Below the pieces are notes generated by a model. That model searched no databases. It was not told the origin of the DNA and worked only from the letters and a program-made list of their open reading frames with translations. A DNA stretch of 64,000 nucleotides from positions 1 to 64,000 of the forward strand of contig NZ_SSNW01000005.1 of the NCBI RefSeq assembly GCF_004801315.1, in the 5' to 3' direction. A program made the position numbers and the translations under genes. The stretch's first letter is position 1, and the number at the start of each line of letters is the position of its first letter. Of this stretch, positions 27,613 through 36,615 are shown piece after piece. The DNA comes from Deinococcus sp. Arct2-2 (GTDB taxonomy: Bacteria; Deinococcota; Deinococci; Deinococcales; Deinococcaceae).

Positions 27613-27933
27613 TCAGCCCAGCAACGGCGTATCGCCCAGATCGGTACTCGCCAGTGCCCGGAATTCATCGGCTTTCTCGGTAAAGCCCATCTGGTCGTAG
27701 CAGGCGGCCAGCTTCAGCGCAAAAAACTGCGTGGCGCGGGCGTCTTCGCGGCGTTCGGCGGCCTCCAAGCAGTCCCGGTAATGGCGCACGGCGAGGTGAT
27801 ACTGCGCCCCGCCCTCGGCGTGTTCGGCCCGGCAATGGCTGATCCGCAGGGCCACGATGTCGGTGGGAAGGCTCCCGGCAGCGTGGGCAGAGGGTGCGCT
27901 TTGCAAGTTCACGTTAGAGGTCGCGCCGTTCAT
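27613..27933 (-). CDS. Small helical (TPR-like) protein
   Basis: A 106-residue protein whose residues 25-95 form helical hairpins with TPR-like spacing (AVRHYRDCLEAAERRED, then FFALKLAACYDQMGFTEKADEFRAL). It is likely a cytosolic protein-interaction module. TAAAAT lies 7 bases before the ATG, a strong leaderless box. No named family was recognised. Confidence 0.72.
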   Translation of the reverse strand: MNGATSNVNLQSAPSAHAAGSLPTDIVALRISHCRAEHAEGGAQYHLAVRHYRDCLEAAERREDARATQFFALKLAACYDQMGFTEKADEFRALASTDLGDTPLLG

Positions 27934-28107
27934 GGCCCCGATTTTAAGCGTCTAGCGCAGTAGATGAATGAAAGGTGAACCGGATTTGGCGCTATACGGC
28001 TGTGTTTCCAAGCGTTGTTTAGAGCGGGTAAAGACTTTTGTTGGCAATTCGGCGTGACGGGTGTACGCTAAGATTTCGCCAAGTTTTTCACATTCCTTGT
28101 GTTGGCC

Positions 28108-29514
28108 CTATTCTCCCGTGACGACTTTGGCCCGCACCGTCAGCTTGGGCAAATCCACATCGGTCAGGCGCACACGCAACGCCGTTCCTGCCGGGGCGGG
28201 GGTACTCAGGGGCAAGTCGTAGGCCAGATCGGGAATCAGCAGCGTAGCTTGCGGGCCGCGCCGATCTACAATTACGGCGTCCCACACGCGGTCTGGCTGA
28301 GCGGCCACGTAGCGCAGAGTATGGTGCTTGCGGCTCAGGCGTTCGGCCTGCCGGGTGGCGTCGGCGTTCATCTGGGCCTCGGCCACGCGGGCAGCAACGG
28401 CCTTGCCCCCCAGCGGTTCGGTACCGGTCAAGTGCGAGCGCAACTGCTGATGCACCACCAGATCGAGGTAACGGCGCATAGGGCTGGTGGCCTGCACGTA
28501 CAACTCCAGCCCCATGCCGTGATGCGGCCCCGGCGAAGGCTGAAAGCGCGTGCGGGCCAGCGTGCGGCGGCGTGCCCATTGTGCGGGCAGGGTGTCGCCG
28601 TGCACGTCGCGGGTGGGCGCGTCCTGCGTGGCAAACGGCAGGGCGATGCTGTGATCGTCACCGAAAATGGCGGCCCCCCAGCCTGCCAGCGTCATCGATT
28701 CCTGCACCACGAACCGCATTTCCGGCTTGGGCAGCGGCGACACTTCCGCGCCGTGTGCGTCGGCCTTCACGCGCACTTCGGGCAGGTCTATGCTCATGGC
28801 CCCTTCCGATTCGCGCAAGAAGCGGCTGGCACGGGCAAGGCGGGCCAGCGTCACAAACGGTTCTGCGCCCGCATCCAGCCGGTCTTGCGCTTGCGAGTAG
28901 GTCAGCCGGGTCACGCGCACACGGCTCAGGCACACGTCTACGGCATCGGCGTTGCCGTCCGAATCCAGATCGAGGCTGATGGACAGCGCGGGCATGGTGT
29001 CGTGCAGGCCGAGGCCGGTGCGTTCCACCAACTCGTCGGGCAGCATCCCGATGGTCTGGTCAGGCAAATACAGCGTCGCGCCGCGTGCGCGGGCCTCCAA
29101 GTCCAGCGGGCTGTCTGCGGTCACCAACGCCGAAACGTCGGCCACATGCACCCACAGCCGCGTGAGGTCATCTGGCAAGGCTTCAATGCCCACCGCGTCG
29201 TCGGGGTCACGGTTGCCCTCGTCGTCAATGGCAAAGGCTTCGAGGTGAGTCAGGTCTAGGCGGGCTTCATCGGCAAAGTCGGGCACAGGCAGTGTTACGG
29301 CGGTTAAGGCTGCGCCCAGACGGTCTGCATACGGCGTTCGGGCGTCTGTCCAAGTCCCCAACCGCAGCAGCAGGGCATGGGCCGATTCGGGCGTTTCAGC
29401 CTGACCTGATTCGCGCAGGGTGCGGCTTTTTTCGGCCTTGCCCCGCGCCAGCAGTTCTATTTCGGTGCGTTGGGCTGGGGTGAGCTGATCGGCAGTGAGG
29501 GAGGGCAGAGTCAT
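28108..29514 (-). CDS. RNB-domain ribonuclease (RNase II/R family)
   Basis: The 468-residue protein has the RNB catalytic core: EGNRDPDDAVGIE with the clustered metal-binding aspartates, then WVHVADVS, ARGATLYLPDQTIGMLPDELVE and a C-terminal S1-like part. The N-terminal about 90 residues are helical and lack an obvious cold-shock domain, as reported for the Deinococcus RNase II type (DR_0020). It should degrade RNA 3' to 5'. TATCCT lies 7 bases before the ATG (leaderless). It is divergent from the DUF4097 cluster. Confidence 0.9.
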   Translation of the reverse strand: MTLPSLTADQLTPAQRTEIELLARGKAEKSRTLRESGQAETPESAHALLLRLGTWTDARTPYADRLGAALTAVTLPVPDFADEARLDLTHLEAFAIDDEGNRDPDDAVGIEALPDDLTRLWVHVADVSALVTADSPLDLEARARGATLYLPDQTIGMLPDELVERTGLGLHDTMPALSISLDLDSDGNADAVDVCLSRVRVTRLTYSQAQDRLDAGAEPFVTLARLARASRFLRESEGAMSIDLPEVRVKADAHGAEVSPLPKPEMRFVVQESMTLAGWGAAIFGDDHSIALPFATQDAPTRDVHGDTLPAQWARRRTLARTRFQPSPGPHHGMGLELYVQATSPMRRYLDLVVHQQLRSHLTGTEPLGGKAVAARVAEAQMNADATRQAERLSRKHHTLRYVAAQPDRVWDAVIVDRRGPQATLLIPDLAYDLPLSTPAPAGTALRVRLTDVDLPKLTVRAKVVTGE

Positions 29515-29673
29515 GGGTCAAAGGATAAGGGGCGGGGCAGGGGAGAGAGGAGCAGTTGAGCGAATAGAAACTTGGGCTTGCTAGTCCCCCTGAGGAGGCC
29601 AATCGCCGTCCTAGTTAGAGGCTGTCTGACATACGGATTATCTATCCAAACTTCATTAACTCTAAAACTGCGC

Positions 29674-29703
29674 TTGACAATCTGTGAGTTTGGTGTTTCT
29701 ATA
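29674..29703 (+). promoter_or_regulatory. Sigma-70-type promoter of the DUF4097 cluster
   Basis: TTGACA at 29674-29679 is followed after 18 bases by TCTATA at 29698-29703, with AGGAG at 29711-29715 serving the next gene. A leader of only about 12 bases is predicted. Confidence 0.65.
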
Positions 29704-29721
29704 TATGCACAGGAGACGAAC

Positions 29722-30615
29722 ATGAATGAACAACATCAACCCGAAGATTTCCGTTCGCAAGTCCAGCGTCTGGTGGCCGAAGGCAAACTCACCCCCGATG
29801 AGGCGGCAGGCTTGCTGGAAGGAGATTCGCCCAACGAAGCTGGGACAGAGGCGATGGCCCTGATGCCCACCCAGAGCGCCGACCAGTTCAGGGACACGCC
29901 GCCCGATCTTGATCTGCACGTCAGTGGATTCGTCCTGACCGTGCTGCACGACGCGCACCTGTCGGCCCCTCAACTGAGCGCCAACCGCGACGGCGAAGTA
30001 GCTTTGCGGGCCACCGCCACCGGCTGGAGCGTGCGCCGCCTGACCCATTCCGGCCACCATACCTTTAGCCTGAAAGCGATTTTGGCCCTGCCTTTTGCGC
30101 CCCGCAACGTGCATGCACAGGTGGAGGGCGGCAGCCTGACCCTGCCCGATCTGGCCGGAGAAATGCAGGCCGAAGTGAATGGCGGCCACCTGAAAATGGG
30201 CCGCGCCGCCAGCCTGAACGCCGAAGTGAACGGCGGCAATTTGACGGCCACCGAACTGGGCGGCCCCACGCACCTGAACGTGAACGGCGGCAACCTGACG
30301 CTGGAGGGCGCACGCAGCCTGAATGCCAGCATCAATGGCGGCAACCTGCGCTGGGCGGGCCTGCTGACGGGCGGCAACCACCGCCTAGAAGTGAACGCCG
30401 GAAACGCGACTTTGTACCTGAAAGAAGGCAGCAACGTGACCTTGCAGGCCGAAGTGACAGTCGGGGCCTTCAAGTCCGACTTTGCTACCAGTCAATCCGG
30501 CGGCTTCCTGAACACCCGGCATGGCGGGCGACTGGGTAGCGGCGAAGCGCAACTGTCTTGCCGAGTCACGGCGGGTCAAGTCAAGGTGCTGAGCGGATCG
30601 GGGGTAGCGTTATGA
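29722..30615 (+). CDS. SHOCT-like helical motif plus DUF4097 beta-solenoid protein
   Basis: The 297-residue protein has an N-terminal amphipathic motif at residues 11-35 (VQRLVAEGKLTPDEAAGLLEG) and then a repetitive beta region in which VNGGNL-type turns recur about every 20 residues (EVNGGHL, EVNGGNL, NVNGGNL, SINGGNL). This is the DUF4097/adhesin-like fold seen with the same N-terminal helices in Firmicute envelope-stress proteins such as YvlB and LiaX. There is no signal peptide. AGGAG precedes the ATG. Its stop overlaps the next start (ATGA). A role in sensing envelope damage is a guess by analogy. Confidence 0.8.
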   Translation: MNEQHQPEDFRSQVQRLVAEGKLTPDEAAGLLEGDSPNEAGTEAMALMPTQSADQFRDTPPDLDLHVSGFVLTVLHDAHLSAPQLSANRDGEVALRATATGWSVRRLTHSGHHTFSLKAILALPFAPRNVHAQVEGGSLTLPDLAGEMQAEVNGGHLKMGRAASLNAEVNGGNLTATELGGPTHLNVNGGNLTLEGARSLNASINGGNLRWAGLLTGGNHRLEVNAGNATLYLKEGSNVTLQAEVTVGAFKSDFATSQSGGFLNTRHGGRLGSGEAQLSCRVTAGQVKVLSGSGVAL

Positions 30616-31250
30616 AAGAGAAGGTAAAGCGCATTTTGGATTTGGTGCGGGCCGGAAAACTTGACCTGAACGACGCTGCGCCGCTGCTGGCTGCCCTGAG
30701 TGCGCGGCTGGCCCTCACCGACGCAGACCGCGAACTGATCGGCTCGCTGCTGGCCCGCGAGGAAATGGAGACTGGGCAAGTGGCCGAACATCTGATGCTG
30801 TTGCGCGGCGTGCGCGATACGCCCCCAGCCCCGCCGCGCCCACCCGCTCCCCCCAGTTGGGATGAGCAGTTTCCCGGTTCTCAGGCTTTCGGACGGGGCA
30901 TGAATGTAGACGTGAATCTGGAGGGGATTATGGATCGAGTCAATGAGCGTCTAAGCAGTGTGATGGGGCGCGGAAATTCGGCGGGTGCGCCTCCCCGTGC
31001 CGGAGCCACCGCCCGAATTCTGCGCGTGCAGGTAGAGTCCAGCGACGGCGACGAATACGACGCCAACCTGCCCGTGAGCCTTGCGCCGCACCTACACAAG
31101 CTGATTCCAGCGCACGGCATTCGCGCCCTAGAACGCGCTGGCCTGAGCCTAGAGGCCCTGCAACTCCTGATAGAAGCGTCGCCGCCTCCCGGTAACCTGA
31201 TCAACGCCGAAGACAGCGACGGCAACAGCGTAAAGCTGACGCTCTCGTAG
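30612..31250 (+). CDS. Unknown protein with N-terminal SHOCT-like motif
   Basis: The 212-residue protein starts MKEKVKRILDLVRAGKLDLNDAAPLLAAL (given here only as motif positions 7-26), the same helix-turn-helix pattern as its neighbours. A proline-rich linker (residues 75-95) leads to a C-terminal domain with VQVESSDGDEYDANLPVSLA, similar in style to sequences that follow DUF4097 proteins. Start and stop overlap by 4 bases with the preceding gene, so the two are translationally coupled. Function is unknown. Confidence 0.75.
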   Translation: MKEKVKRILDLVRAGKLDLNDAAPLLAALSARLALTDADRELIGSLLAREEMETGQVAEHLMLLRGVRDTPPAPPRPPAPPSWDEQFPGSQAFGRGMNVDVNLEGIMDRVNERLSSVMGRGNSAGAPPRAGATARILRVQVESSDGDEYDANLPVSLAPHLHKLIPAHGIRALERAGLSLEALQLLIEASPPPGNLINAEDSDGNSVKLTLS

Positions 31251-31319
31251 GGGGAACGGTGCGGGAAACGTGGAATGGCCCTGTCTCCGTTTCCCACTCC
31301 ATCGCCTACAGTGAATCCC

Positions 31320-31676
31320 ATGCCCCGCCCCCTGCCCATCCCTTTCCCCGATGAAACGGAAGCGCCCACTGTGACTGAACTGCGGTTTCCCAGCAGCGGC
31401 GTCACGGTGCGCGGCGATTTTACCCTCAACGAATTTGCGACCCTCACGCCCGACAATCTGGAATTTCTGCGCCTGTACGTGCGGGTACGTGGGAATCTGA
31501 AGGAAGTGGAGCGCGTGCTGGGCGTGTCTTACCCCACCGTCCGCGCACGCTTCGATACGCTCTTGCGGGCCATCGGCTACGAACCCGAACCCGCCGATCC
31601 ACAATCGGAAGTGCTGGAACGGCTGGAGCGCGGGGAAATTACGCCGGATGAGGCGGCGCGGAAGTTGCGGCGGTAG
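31320..31676 (+). CDS. DUF2089 family protein
   Basis: The 118-residue protein has the DUF2089 core FLRLYVRVRGNLKEVERVLG then VSYPTVRARFDTLLRAIGY, which looks like a DNA-binding helical region, and a C-terminal motif (98-118) ERLERGEITPDEAARKL shared with the two genes upstream. The ATG at 31320 was chosen because TACAGT lies 7 bases upstream (leaderless), whereas the frame opens at 31275. DUF2089 genes are often found beside DUF4097 genes, so it may be the cluster's regulator. Confidence 0.85.
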   Translation: MPRPLPIPFPDETEAPTVTELRFPSSGVTVRGDFTLNEFATLTPDNLEFLRLYVRVRGNLKEVERVLGVSYPTVRARFDTLLRAIGYEPEPADPQSEVLERLERGEITPDEAARKLRR

Positions 31677-31678
31677 TG

Positions 31679-31835
31679 GGTTGGAGTTGGAAGGTGAACC
31701 CCCCCATTGCTGGCGCAACGCCCCCCCTTAAGGGGAGGACTTAACAGCTTTTGCGCTCCCCTTAAGGGGGGCTGGCTGCGAACTGGTACAGCTCCGCAGG
31801 AGAGCAGACTGGGGGTCTACCCGGAATCGTCGCCT
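31679..31835. repeat. Family B intergenic palindromic repeat, copy B3
   Basis: It begins TTGGAAGGTGAACCCCCCC, has CCCCTTAAGGGG twice and GGGGGGCTGGCTGCG, and ends GACTGGGGGTCTACCCGG. The right half contains an extra TGGTACAGCTCCGCAGG segment. It fills the space between convergent DUF2089 and sufE genes. Confidence 0.75.
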
Positions 31836-31837
31836 AC

Positions 31838-32296
31838 TTACGCCCCTTCAACATGCGCCTGCACATCCCGCTTCAGCCGCATCAGAATTGCGCCCATGCC
31901 ACGCAGCCGCATGGGCGTAATCAGTTCGGTCAGGCCCATATCCATATAAAACTGATCCGGCACACTCAGGATGGTTTCGGGGCTTTCGCCGTTCAGTGCC
32001 TCGCTCAGAATGCCTGCGTAGCCGCGCACGGTGGGGGCTTCTTCGGGCACCTTGAAGAACATCTGCACGCCGCCGTCTACCTCTTTGGTCACCAAAAAGA
32101 ACGGGCTGGCGCACTCGGGTACAGGCTGCAAAAACTCGGGGTGATCGATGTATTGCTGCGGCAGGGGCGGCAATTTGCGGCTGTATTCCAGCAGGGCTTG
32201 CAGGCGCAGCGGCTTGGGCGCACGCCGGAACAAATCCACGATGACTTGCAGCTTCTCGGGGAGGGGCGCAGTGGGGGGGGTAGAGTCGGCGGTCAT
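31838..32296 (-). CDS. sufE: SufE family cysteine desulfurase activator
   Basis: The 152-residue protein has the SufE signature YIDHPEFLQPVPECASPFFL with the sulfur-accepting Cys62 and a C-terminal RLRGMGAILMRLK. SufE takes sulfane sulfur from the cysteine desulfurase SufS and hands it to the Fe-S scaffold. TACAGT lies 6 bases before the ATG (leaderless). It is divergent from a rhodanese gene, so sulfur handling is a shared theme. Confidence 0.92.
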   Translation of the reverse strand: MTADSTPPTAPLPEKLQVIVDLFRRAPKPLRLQALLEYSRKLPPLPQQYIDHPEFLQPVPECASPFFLVTKEVDGGVQMFFKVPEEAPTVRGYAGILSEALNGESPETILSVPDQFYMDMGLTELITPMRLRGMGAILMRLKRDVQAHVEGA

Positions 32297-32356
32297 GGGG
32301 CCACTGTACCCCCGGCACCGGGCGGGATATGGTAAGGCTTGTCCAGTTGACCTACT

Positions 32357-32386
32357 TTGTCAATTAGTACACCGATTGGGTACAAT
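32357..32386 (+). promoter_or_regulatory. Promoter of the rhodanese gene
   Basis: TTGTCA at 32357-32362 and TACAAT at 32381-32386 are 18 bases apart. This leaves a leader of about 65 bases to the ATG at 32457. A TTGACC at 32347 is too far from this -10 to be its -35. Confidence 0.6.
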
Positions 32387-32456
32387 GTGGCCCGACAGTG
32401 TGAGTTGACCGCCCCGCGCCCAGTTGTTGCGCCCCCATTCCTCAGGAGGAATCCCC

Positions 32457-33329
32457 ATGACCCAGCAAACGAACTATGCAAAAGACGTTCTCGTCGACAC
32501 CGATTGGGTGGCCGCCAACCTCAACACCCCCGGCGTGCGCCTCGTTGAAGTGAACGAGGACATCTTGCTGTATGACACGGGCCACATTCCCGGCGCGGTG
32601 AAGGTGGACTGGCAGGGCGACTTCTGGCATCCCGTGGAGCGCGACTTTATTACCGCCGATGAAGTGTCGGCGCTGCTGGGCCGCCTCGGGATCAAGGAAG
32701 GCGACCAGATCGTGCTGTACGGCGATAAGAGCAACTGGTGGGCCTCTTACGCTTACTGGTTCCTGAGCTACAGCGGCGTGAAAAACCTGAAGCTGATGAA
32801 CGGCGGACGCCAGAAGTGGGTGGCCGAAGGCCGCGAGCAGACCACCGACGCCACTTCAACGACGCCCACCACGTATCCGGCCCTGACCCGTGACGAAAGC
32901 CTGCGGGCCTACCGCGACGAAGTGCGGGCACATCTGGAGAGCGTGAAGGCCGGAACGGGCGCACTCGTAGACGTTCGCAGCCCCGACGAGTTTTCGGGCA
33001 AGGTCACGCATATGCCCGCCTACCCCCAAGAAGGCGTGCTGCGCGGCGGCCACATCCCCGGCGCACGCAGTATTCCTTGGGCGCGGGCCACCAACGAAGA
33101 CGGCACCTTCAAGAGCGCCGACGAACTGACCGCCCTCTACGGCGGCGAAGGCGTGACGCCCGACAAAGACGTGATCGCGTATTGCCGCATCGCCGAACGC
33201 TCCAGCCACAGCTGGTTCGTGCTGCGCGAACTGCTGGGCTACCCTAACGTCCGCAACTACGACGGCTCGTGGACAGAATGGGGCAACGGCGTGGGCTTGC
33301 CCATCGAGAAGACCTACAGCGAGGCGTAA
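32457..33329 (+). CDS. Thiosulfate sulfurtransferase (two-domain rhodanese)
   Basis: The 290-residue protein has two rhodanese domains. The inactive first domain carries [14 protein letters not shown], and the second has HIPGAR and the active loop [12 protein letters not shown] with Cys243. Such enzymes transfer sulfur from thiosulfate to cyanide or to protein acceptors. AGGAGG lies 6 bases before the ATG. It ends in a clear terminator and is divergent from sufE. Confidence 0.93.
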   Translation: MTQQTNYAKDVLVDTDWVAANLNTPGVRLVEVNEDILLYDTGHIPGAVKVDWQGDFWHPVERDFITADEVSALLGRLGIKEGDQIVLYGDKSNWWASYAYWFLSYSGVKNLKLMNGGRQKWVAEGREQTTDATSTTPTTYPALTRDESLRAYRDEVRAHLESVKAGTGALVDVRSPDEFSGKVTHMPAYPQEGVLRGGHIPGARSIPWARATNEDGTFKSADELTALYGGEGVTPDKDVIAYCRIAERSSHSWFVLRELLGYPNVRNYDGSWTEWGNGVGLPIEKTYSEA

Positions 33330-33361
33330 GCCACTCAGTAGGGACAAAAAATTAAGTGAAG

Positions 33362-33394
33362 GCCGGAGCGGTGGGAAGCTGCTCCGGCTTTTTT
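33362..33394 (+). terminator. Rho-independent terminator after the rhodanese gene
   Basis: GCCGGAGC (33362-33369) pairs with GCTCCGGC (33381-33388) around an 11-base loop and is followed by six T residues. Confidence 0.85.
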
Positions 33395-33414
33395 GTGGTT
33401 TGTCGGGGCGGATA

Positions 33415-33600
33415 TGCCGCTGAATCGCCCCCTCACCCCGCTGCTGACGCAGCGCCCCTCTCCCACGAGTGGAGAGGGCAACATCCGAGACTGGAATCTT
33501 GGGTGTTGCTCCCTCACCCTTGAGGGGGGAGGTTGGGACTCGCAGAGCTGCGCCAGCAGAGGGGGTGAGTGAGCCACGCGATTGCCCTTCCACCCAAAGA
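33415..33600. repeat. Family A intergenic palindromic repeat, copy A5
   Basis: It has CTCACCCCGCTGCTGACGCAGCG, CCTCACCCTTGAGGGGGGAGG, then GGGACTCGCAGAGCTGCGCCAGC and GGGGGTGAGTGAGC before ATTGCCCTTCCACC. The outer TTAGACC words are missing from the ends, so it looks truncated. It lies between tandem genes, just after the rhodanese terminator; bases 33601-33767 carry the hydrolase promoter region with no clear -10. Confidence 0.7.
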
Positions 33601-33767
33601 CCTAAACCTGACCTTTAACTATCTCCCCAATCTCACCTTTGACGTTACGCTGAACCTCGCAACAGACAATTCAGTGTCTCCCCGTAGACGTTCCTCTCAG
33701 CCCGCGCTGGCTTAGGCGTTGCCGCCCCGGCCCGTTCACGGCCCGCCCCTCTCCCGGAGGTTTCCCC

Positions 33768-35159
33768 ATGAAACGACTTGGCCTGTCCATCACACTCGCG
33801 GCGCTGGCTTCGACTGGCACCTTGACCTCTTGCACGCTGATGTCGGGGGGCATGGCGCAAACGTCCCCAATGGTGTTGCCCGCCCTGTCGGTTCCCGGCG
33901 ACCTGCGCCCCGATGCACCCGCCCTCAGCGCACGCGGCAACTACGCGGTGGGCGTGCAGACACTGAAACTGGTGAATCCGGGCCAACTGGACATCGTGAA
34001 CGCGCCCAAAGAGGGAGCCATTCCGCGCTATGACCGCCCGCTGACGGTGGAAGTCTGGTATCCCACGACGGGGGCCAGCAGTGCGGGCGCAACCACCTAC
34101 GGCGACGTGCTGGGCAGCGGCCCCAACGATCCCAAGCGGCCCAATACGCCGTTTACGACGCCCGGACGCGCCACCCGCAACGCTCCGGCCAACCTTCAGG
34201 GCGGGCCATTTCCGCTGGTCATCGTGTCTCACGGCTATCCCGGCAGCCGCAGCCTGATGACCTACCTCACCGAAAACTTGGCGAGCAAAGGCTATATCGT
34301 GGCCGCCATAGACCACACCGACAGCACGCACGGCGACAAGGCGGCTTTTGCCAGCACGCTGCTGAACCGCCCGCTAGACGATATGTTCGTGCTGAACGAA
34401 ATGGCGCGGTTGGGGGCGGCGGGCAGTGGCAGCGTGCTGAGCGGGATGGTGAACGCCGATCAGACCGGGTTGGTGGGCTACAGCATGGGCGGCTACGGCG
34501 CACTGAACGCGGCGGGCGCAGGATTTGGCCCGCAGATGCTGCCGCTGGTGCCGGGAGGCGCGTTGGCCGCACGCCAAACCGGAGCCTACGCCACCGATCC
34601 CCGCGTGAAAGCTGTGGTGGCCTTCGCTCCGTGGGGTGCAGATGCCGCTGTGAAGGCCATCGGCGTCAATTTTGGCGGCCCATACGGCTTCTGGGATGAA
34701 GCAGGCTTGGCGGCCCTCAAAGTCCCGACGATATTTATCGTGGGCGACAAGGATGACGTGGCGTTTTATGGGGGCGGCGTGAAATCCCTGTTCGAGAACG
34801 CCGTGAATGCCGAGCGATACATGGTGGTCTACCAAAACGCCAGCCACAATTCGGCCCCCAATCCGCCGCCCGCCGCCACGCTGGGCAGCTTCGACGACTA
34901 CATGCACTACGCCGAACCCGCGTGGGACATGGGCCGCCTGAACAACATCAACCAGCATTTCGTGACGGCCTTCCTAGATACCAAACTGAAAGGTTCGGCC
35001 TCTGCCGCCGCGTACCTGAACGTACCTACCGCCCTGTCAAATGACGGCAAATTCAGCCGCAACGCAGACGGCACACCCAAGGCCGACGACACCTATTGGC
35101 CCGGATTCCAAAACCGCACGGCGCGGGGCATGGAGTTTTACAAGATGATGCCGAAGTAG
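33768..35159 (+). CDS. Secreted alpha/beta hydrolase (PAF-acetylhydrolase/dienelactone type)
   Basis: The 463-residue protein has a signal peptide that ends near LTSC, so it may be a lipoprotein. The hydrolase domain has GYSMGGYG with the nucleophile serine about residue 242, [16 protein letters not shown] with the acidic residue, and a His in [11 protein letters not shown]. The insertions after the signal (residues 40-140) are typical of the platelet-activating-factor acetylhydrolase-like group. GGAGG lies 8 bases before the ATG. Substrate is unknown. Confidence 0.82.
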   Translation: MKRLGLSITLAALASTGTLTSCTLMSGGMAQTSPMVLPALSVPGDLRPDAPALSARGNYAVGVQTLKLVNPGQLDIVNAPKEGAIPRYDRPLTVEVWYPTTGASSAGATTYGDVLGSGPNDPKRPNTPFTTPGRATRNAPANLQGGPFPLVIVSHGYPGSRSLMTYLTENLASKGYIVAAIDHTDSTHGDKAAFASTLLNRPLDDMFVLNEMARLGAAGSGSVLSGMVNADQTGLVGYSMGGYGALNAAGAGFGPQMLPLVPGGALAARQTGAYATDPRVKAVVAFAPWGADAAVKAIGVNFGGPYGFWDEAGLAALKVPTIFIVGDKDDVAFYGGGVKSLFENAVNAERYMVVYQNASHNSAPNPPPAATLGSFDDYMHYAEPAWDMGRLNNINQHFVTAFLDTKLKGSASAAAYLNVPTALSNDGKFSRNADGTPKADDTYWPGFQNRTARGMEFYKMMPK

Positions 35160-35278
35160 GGGCAGCCCCCCCGTTGCTTTGCAGCCAGCCCCCCTTGAAG
35201 GGAGCGCACATGCTGTTGTCCTCCCCTCTAAGGGGGGGCGTTGCAAAGCAACGGGGGGGTTCACCCGGAACCGTCTCC
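35160..35278. repeat. Family B intergenic palindromic repeat, copy B4
   Basis: It starts right at the hydrolase stop codon with CCCCCCGTTGCTTTGCAGCC, has CCCCCTTGAAGGGAGC and GGGGGGGCGTTGCAAAGCAACGGGG, and ends GGGGGGTTCACCCGG, 3 bases before the phosphoesterase stop. It therefore fills a convergent intergenic space completely. Confidence 0.75.
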
Positions 35279-35281
35279 CCC

Positions 35282-36256
35282 TCACCGAAACTCCTCCACC
35301 CGCACCAACGGCCCGCCCAATCCACCGATTCGGGCGGGTAATACGTTGGGATCAACCGCCGCGCCCGTGTCGGCATCCACGGCGTGCAGGCGGGCGGTTC
35401 CGGCCTGCACATCAATGTCTAGAACGCTGACCACGCTGCGGGCCGTACCGGGAAAGCCCACGTAGTCGCGCCCGCCGATGCCCCCGCTGCTCAGCACGTT
35501 CAGGTTGCCCAATTTGGCCGGATAGTACGCTGCGTGGTGCCCGCTGATGTAAGCCAGCACGCGCCCCCGCTCCATCACCTCGCGCAGTGGGGCGGCTTCC
35601 GTAATCACTTCGCCGGGTTTGTTTTTGCCCTCGCTGACGCCTGCCAGCGGCAGATGCCCCACTACCAAGCGAACGCCTGCCGCCCGTGCTTGCGGTGTGA
35701 CGAGTTGCGCGGCCAGCCATGCCCGCTGCGTGGCGTCTACTTTTGGCCCGCTGGCGTCCAGTACGGCAATAAACAGGGTACGTCCGGCCTTGTCGGTGCG
35801 CGTCAGGCTGTAGCGGAAGGGATACTGCGCCGCGTCTACCACTGTTCCGGCGGGTGCAAACCGCGTCCAGTACGCCGCCGCTTCCCGCCTGTCCCGCGCA
35901 AGGCTGGCGTCGTGGTTGCCCAGCGTAAACACGAAAGGAATGCCAGCCTTTGCCAGTGGCCCGCGCACCTCTCGATCAAAGCTGGCCCACATGCCACGCA
36001 CGTTGGCGTCGGTCAGGCTGGCTTTCTGGCCCGCGATCAGGTCGCCCGCCGACAGCACTACATCGGGTTTCCAAGTGTTGATGATGCGGCTGAGGCTGGA
36101 TTTCAGCGCAGACGGATAGCTCAGGCTGCCATACGAACCGTTGATGTCGCTGAGGACGGCGACGCGCAGGAGGTCAGAGGCGGCGGGCGGCAAAGGCGTG
36201 CTAGACAGCAGGAAAGGCAAGAGCAGAGGCACGAGCAGACGGCGCATAACCACCAC
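35282..36256 (-). CDS. Secreted calcineurin-like metallophosphoesterase
   Basis: The 324-residue protein has an N-terminal signal peptide, then metallophosphoesterase motifs in order: LSDING (D-x-[HN] variant with Asn), VVLSAGDLI, TLGNHDA, VVGHLP and SGHHAAYY. The first motif has DIN where DxH is usual, so one metal ligand may be altered. Such enzymes hydrolyse phosphomonoesters or diesters outside the membrane. The start could be GTG at 36256 (AAGGA 11 bases upstream) or the ATG at 36247; the signal peptide works with either. Confidence 0.85.
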   Translation of the reverse strand: MVVMRRLLVPLLLPFLLSSTPLPPAASDLLRVAVLSDINGSYGSLSYPSALKSSLSRIINTWKPDVVLSAGDLIAGQKASLTDANVRGMWASFDREVRGPLAKAGIPFVFTLGNHDASLARDRREAAAYWTRFAPAGTVVDAAQYPFRYSLTRTDKAGRTLFIAVLDASGPKVDATQRAWLAAQLVTPQARAAGVRLVVGHLPLAGVSEGKNKPGEVITEAAPLREVMERGRVLAYISGHHAAYYPAKLGNLNVLSSGGIGGRDYVGFPGTARSVVSVLDIDVQAGTARLHAVDADTGAAVDPNVLPARIGGLGGPLVRVEEFR

Positions 36257-36318
36257 TTGATCATGATTCCTTGAGCCAACCGTCAGACGGCCCTGACATG
36301 GCCCGCGCAGACTAGGGC

Positions 36319-36588
36319 ATGACCCAAAACGATGACCGCAACGACGCCTTGCCCGTGAATCCTGTGCTGTCGGTACGCGGGCCAGACCAGACCGAACACA
36401 TCTCTGCTGAGCAAGGCGACGCCCCCGCCGACGTTGCCCAGCGCCCTATTCCGCCCATGCTCACCCCCAGCACCGAAGGCCTCAGCGCGGGCGAGGTCAG
36501 CACGATGCTTGGCGGTGACGCCAGCATGACCGAAGCCAATGAAGCCCTCGGCACGGCGGAAGGTCTGGATACTATTACCGAAAGCTGA
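36319..36588 (+). CDS. Small acidic protein of unknown function
   Basis: An 89-residue hydrophilic protein rich in Asp, Glu, Ser, Thr and Pro, with no cysteine and no membrane segment; its C-terminal half repeats Glu/Ala/Thr-rich turns. A TAGGGC sequence directly precedes the ATG and could serve as a weak SD. It probably forms a small operon or a readthrough unit with the YjbR gene 28 bases later. No family was recognised. Confidence 0.55.
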   Translation: MTQNDDRNDALPVNPVLSVRGPDQTEHISAEQGDAPADVAQRPIPPMLTPSTEGLSAGEVSTMLGGDASMTEANEALGTAEGLDTITES

Positions 36589-36615
36589 AGCTTGTGGGCG
36601 TGCCACACTGCGCCC

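Noticed and set aside
32347..32386. TTGACC at 32347 as -35 of the rhodanese promoter
   Set aside because: The distance to TACAAT is 28 bases; TTGTCA at 32357 gives a normal 18-base spacer.
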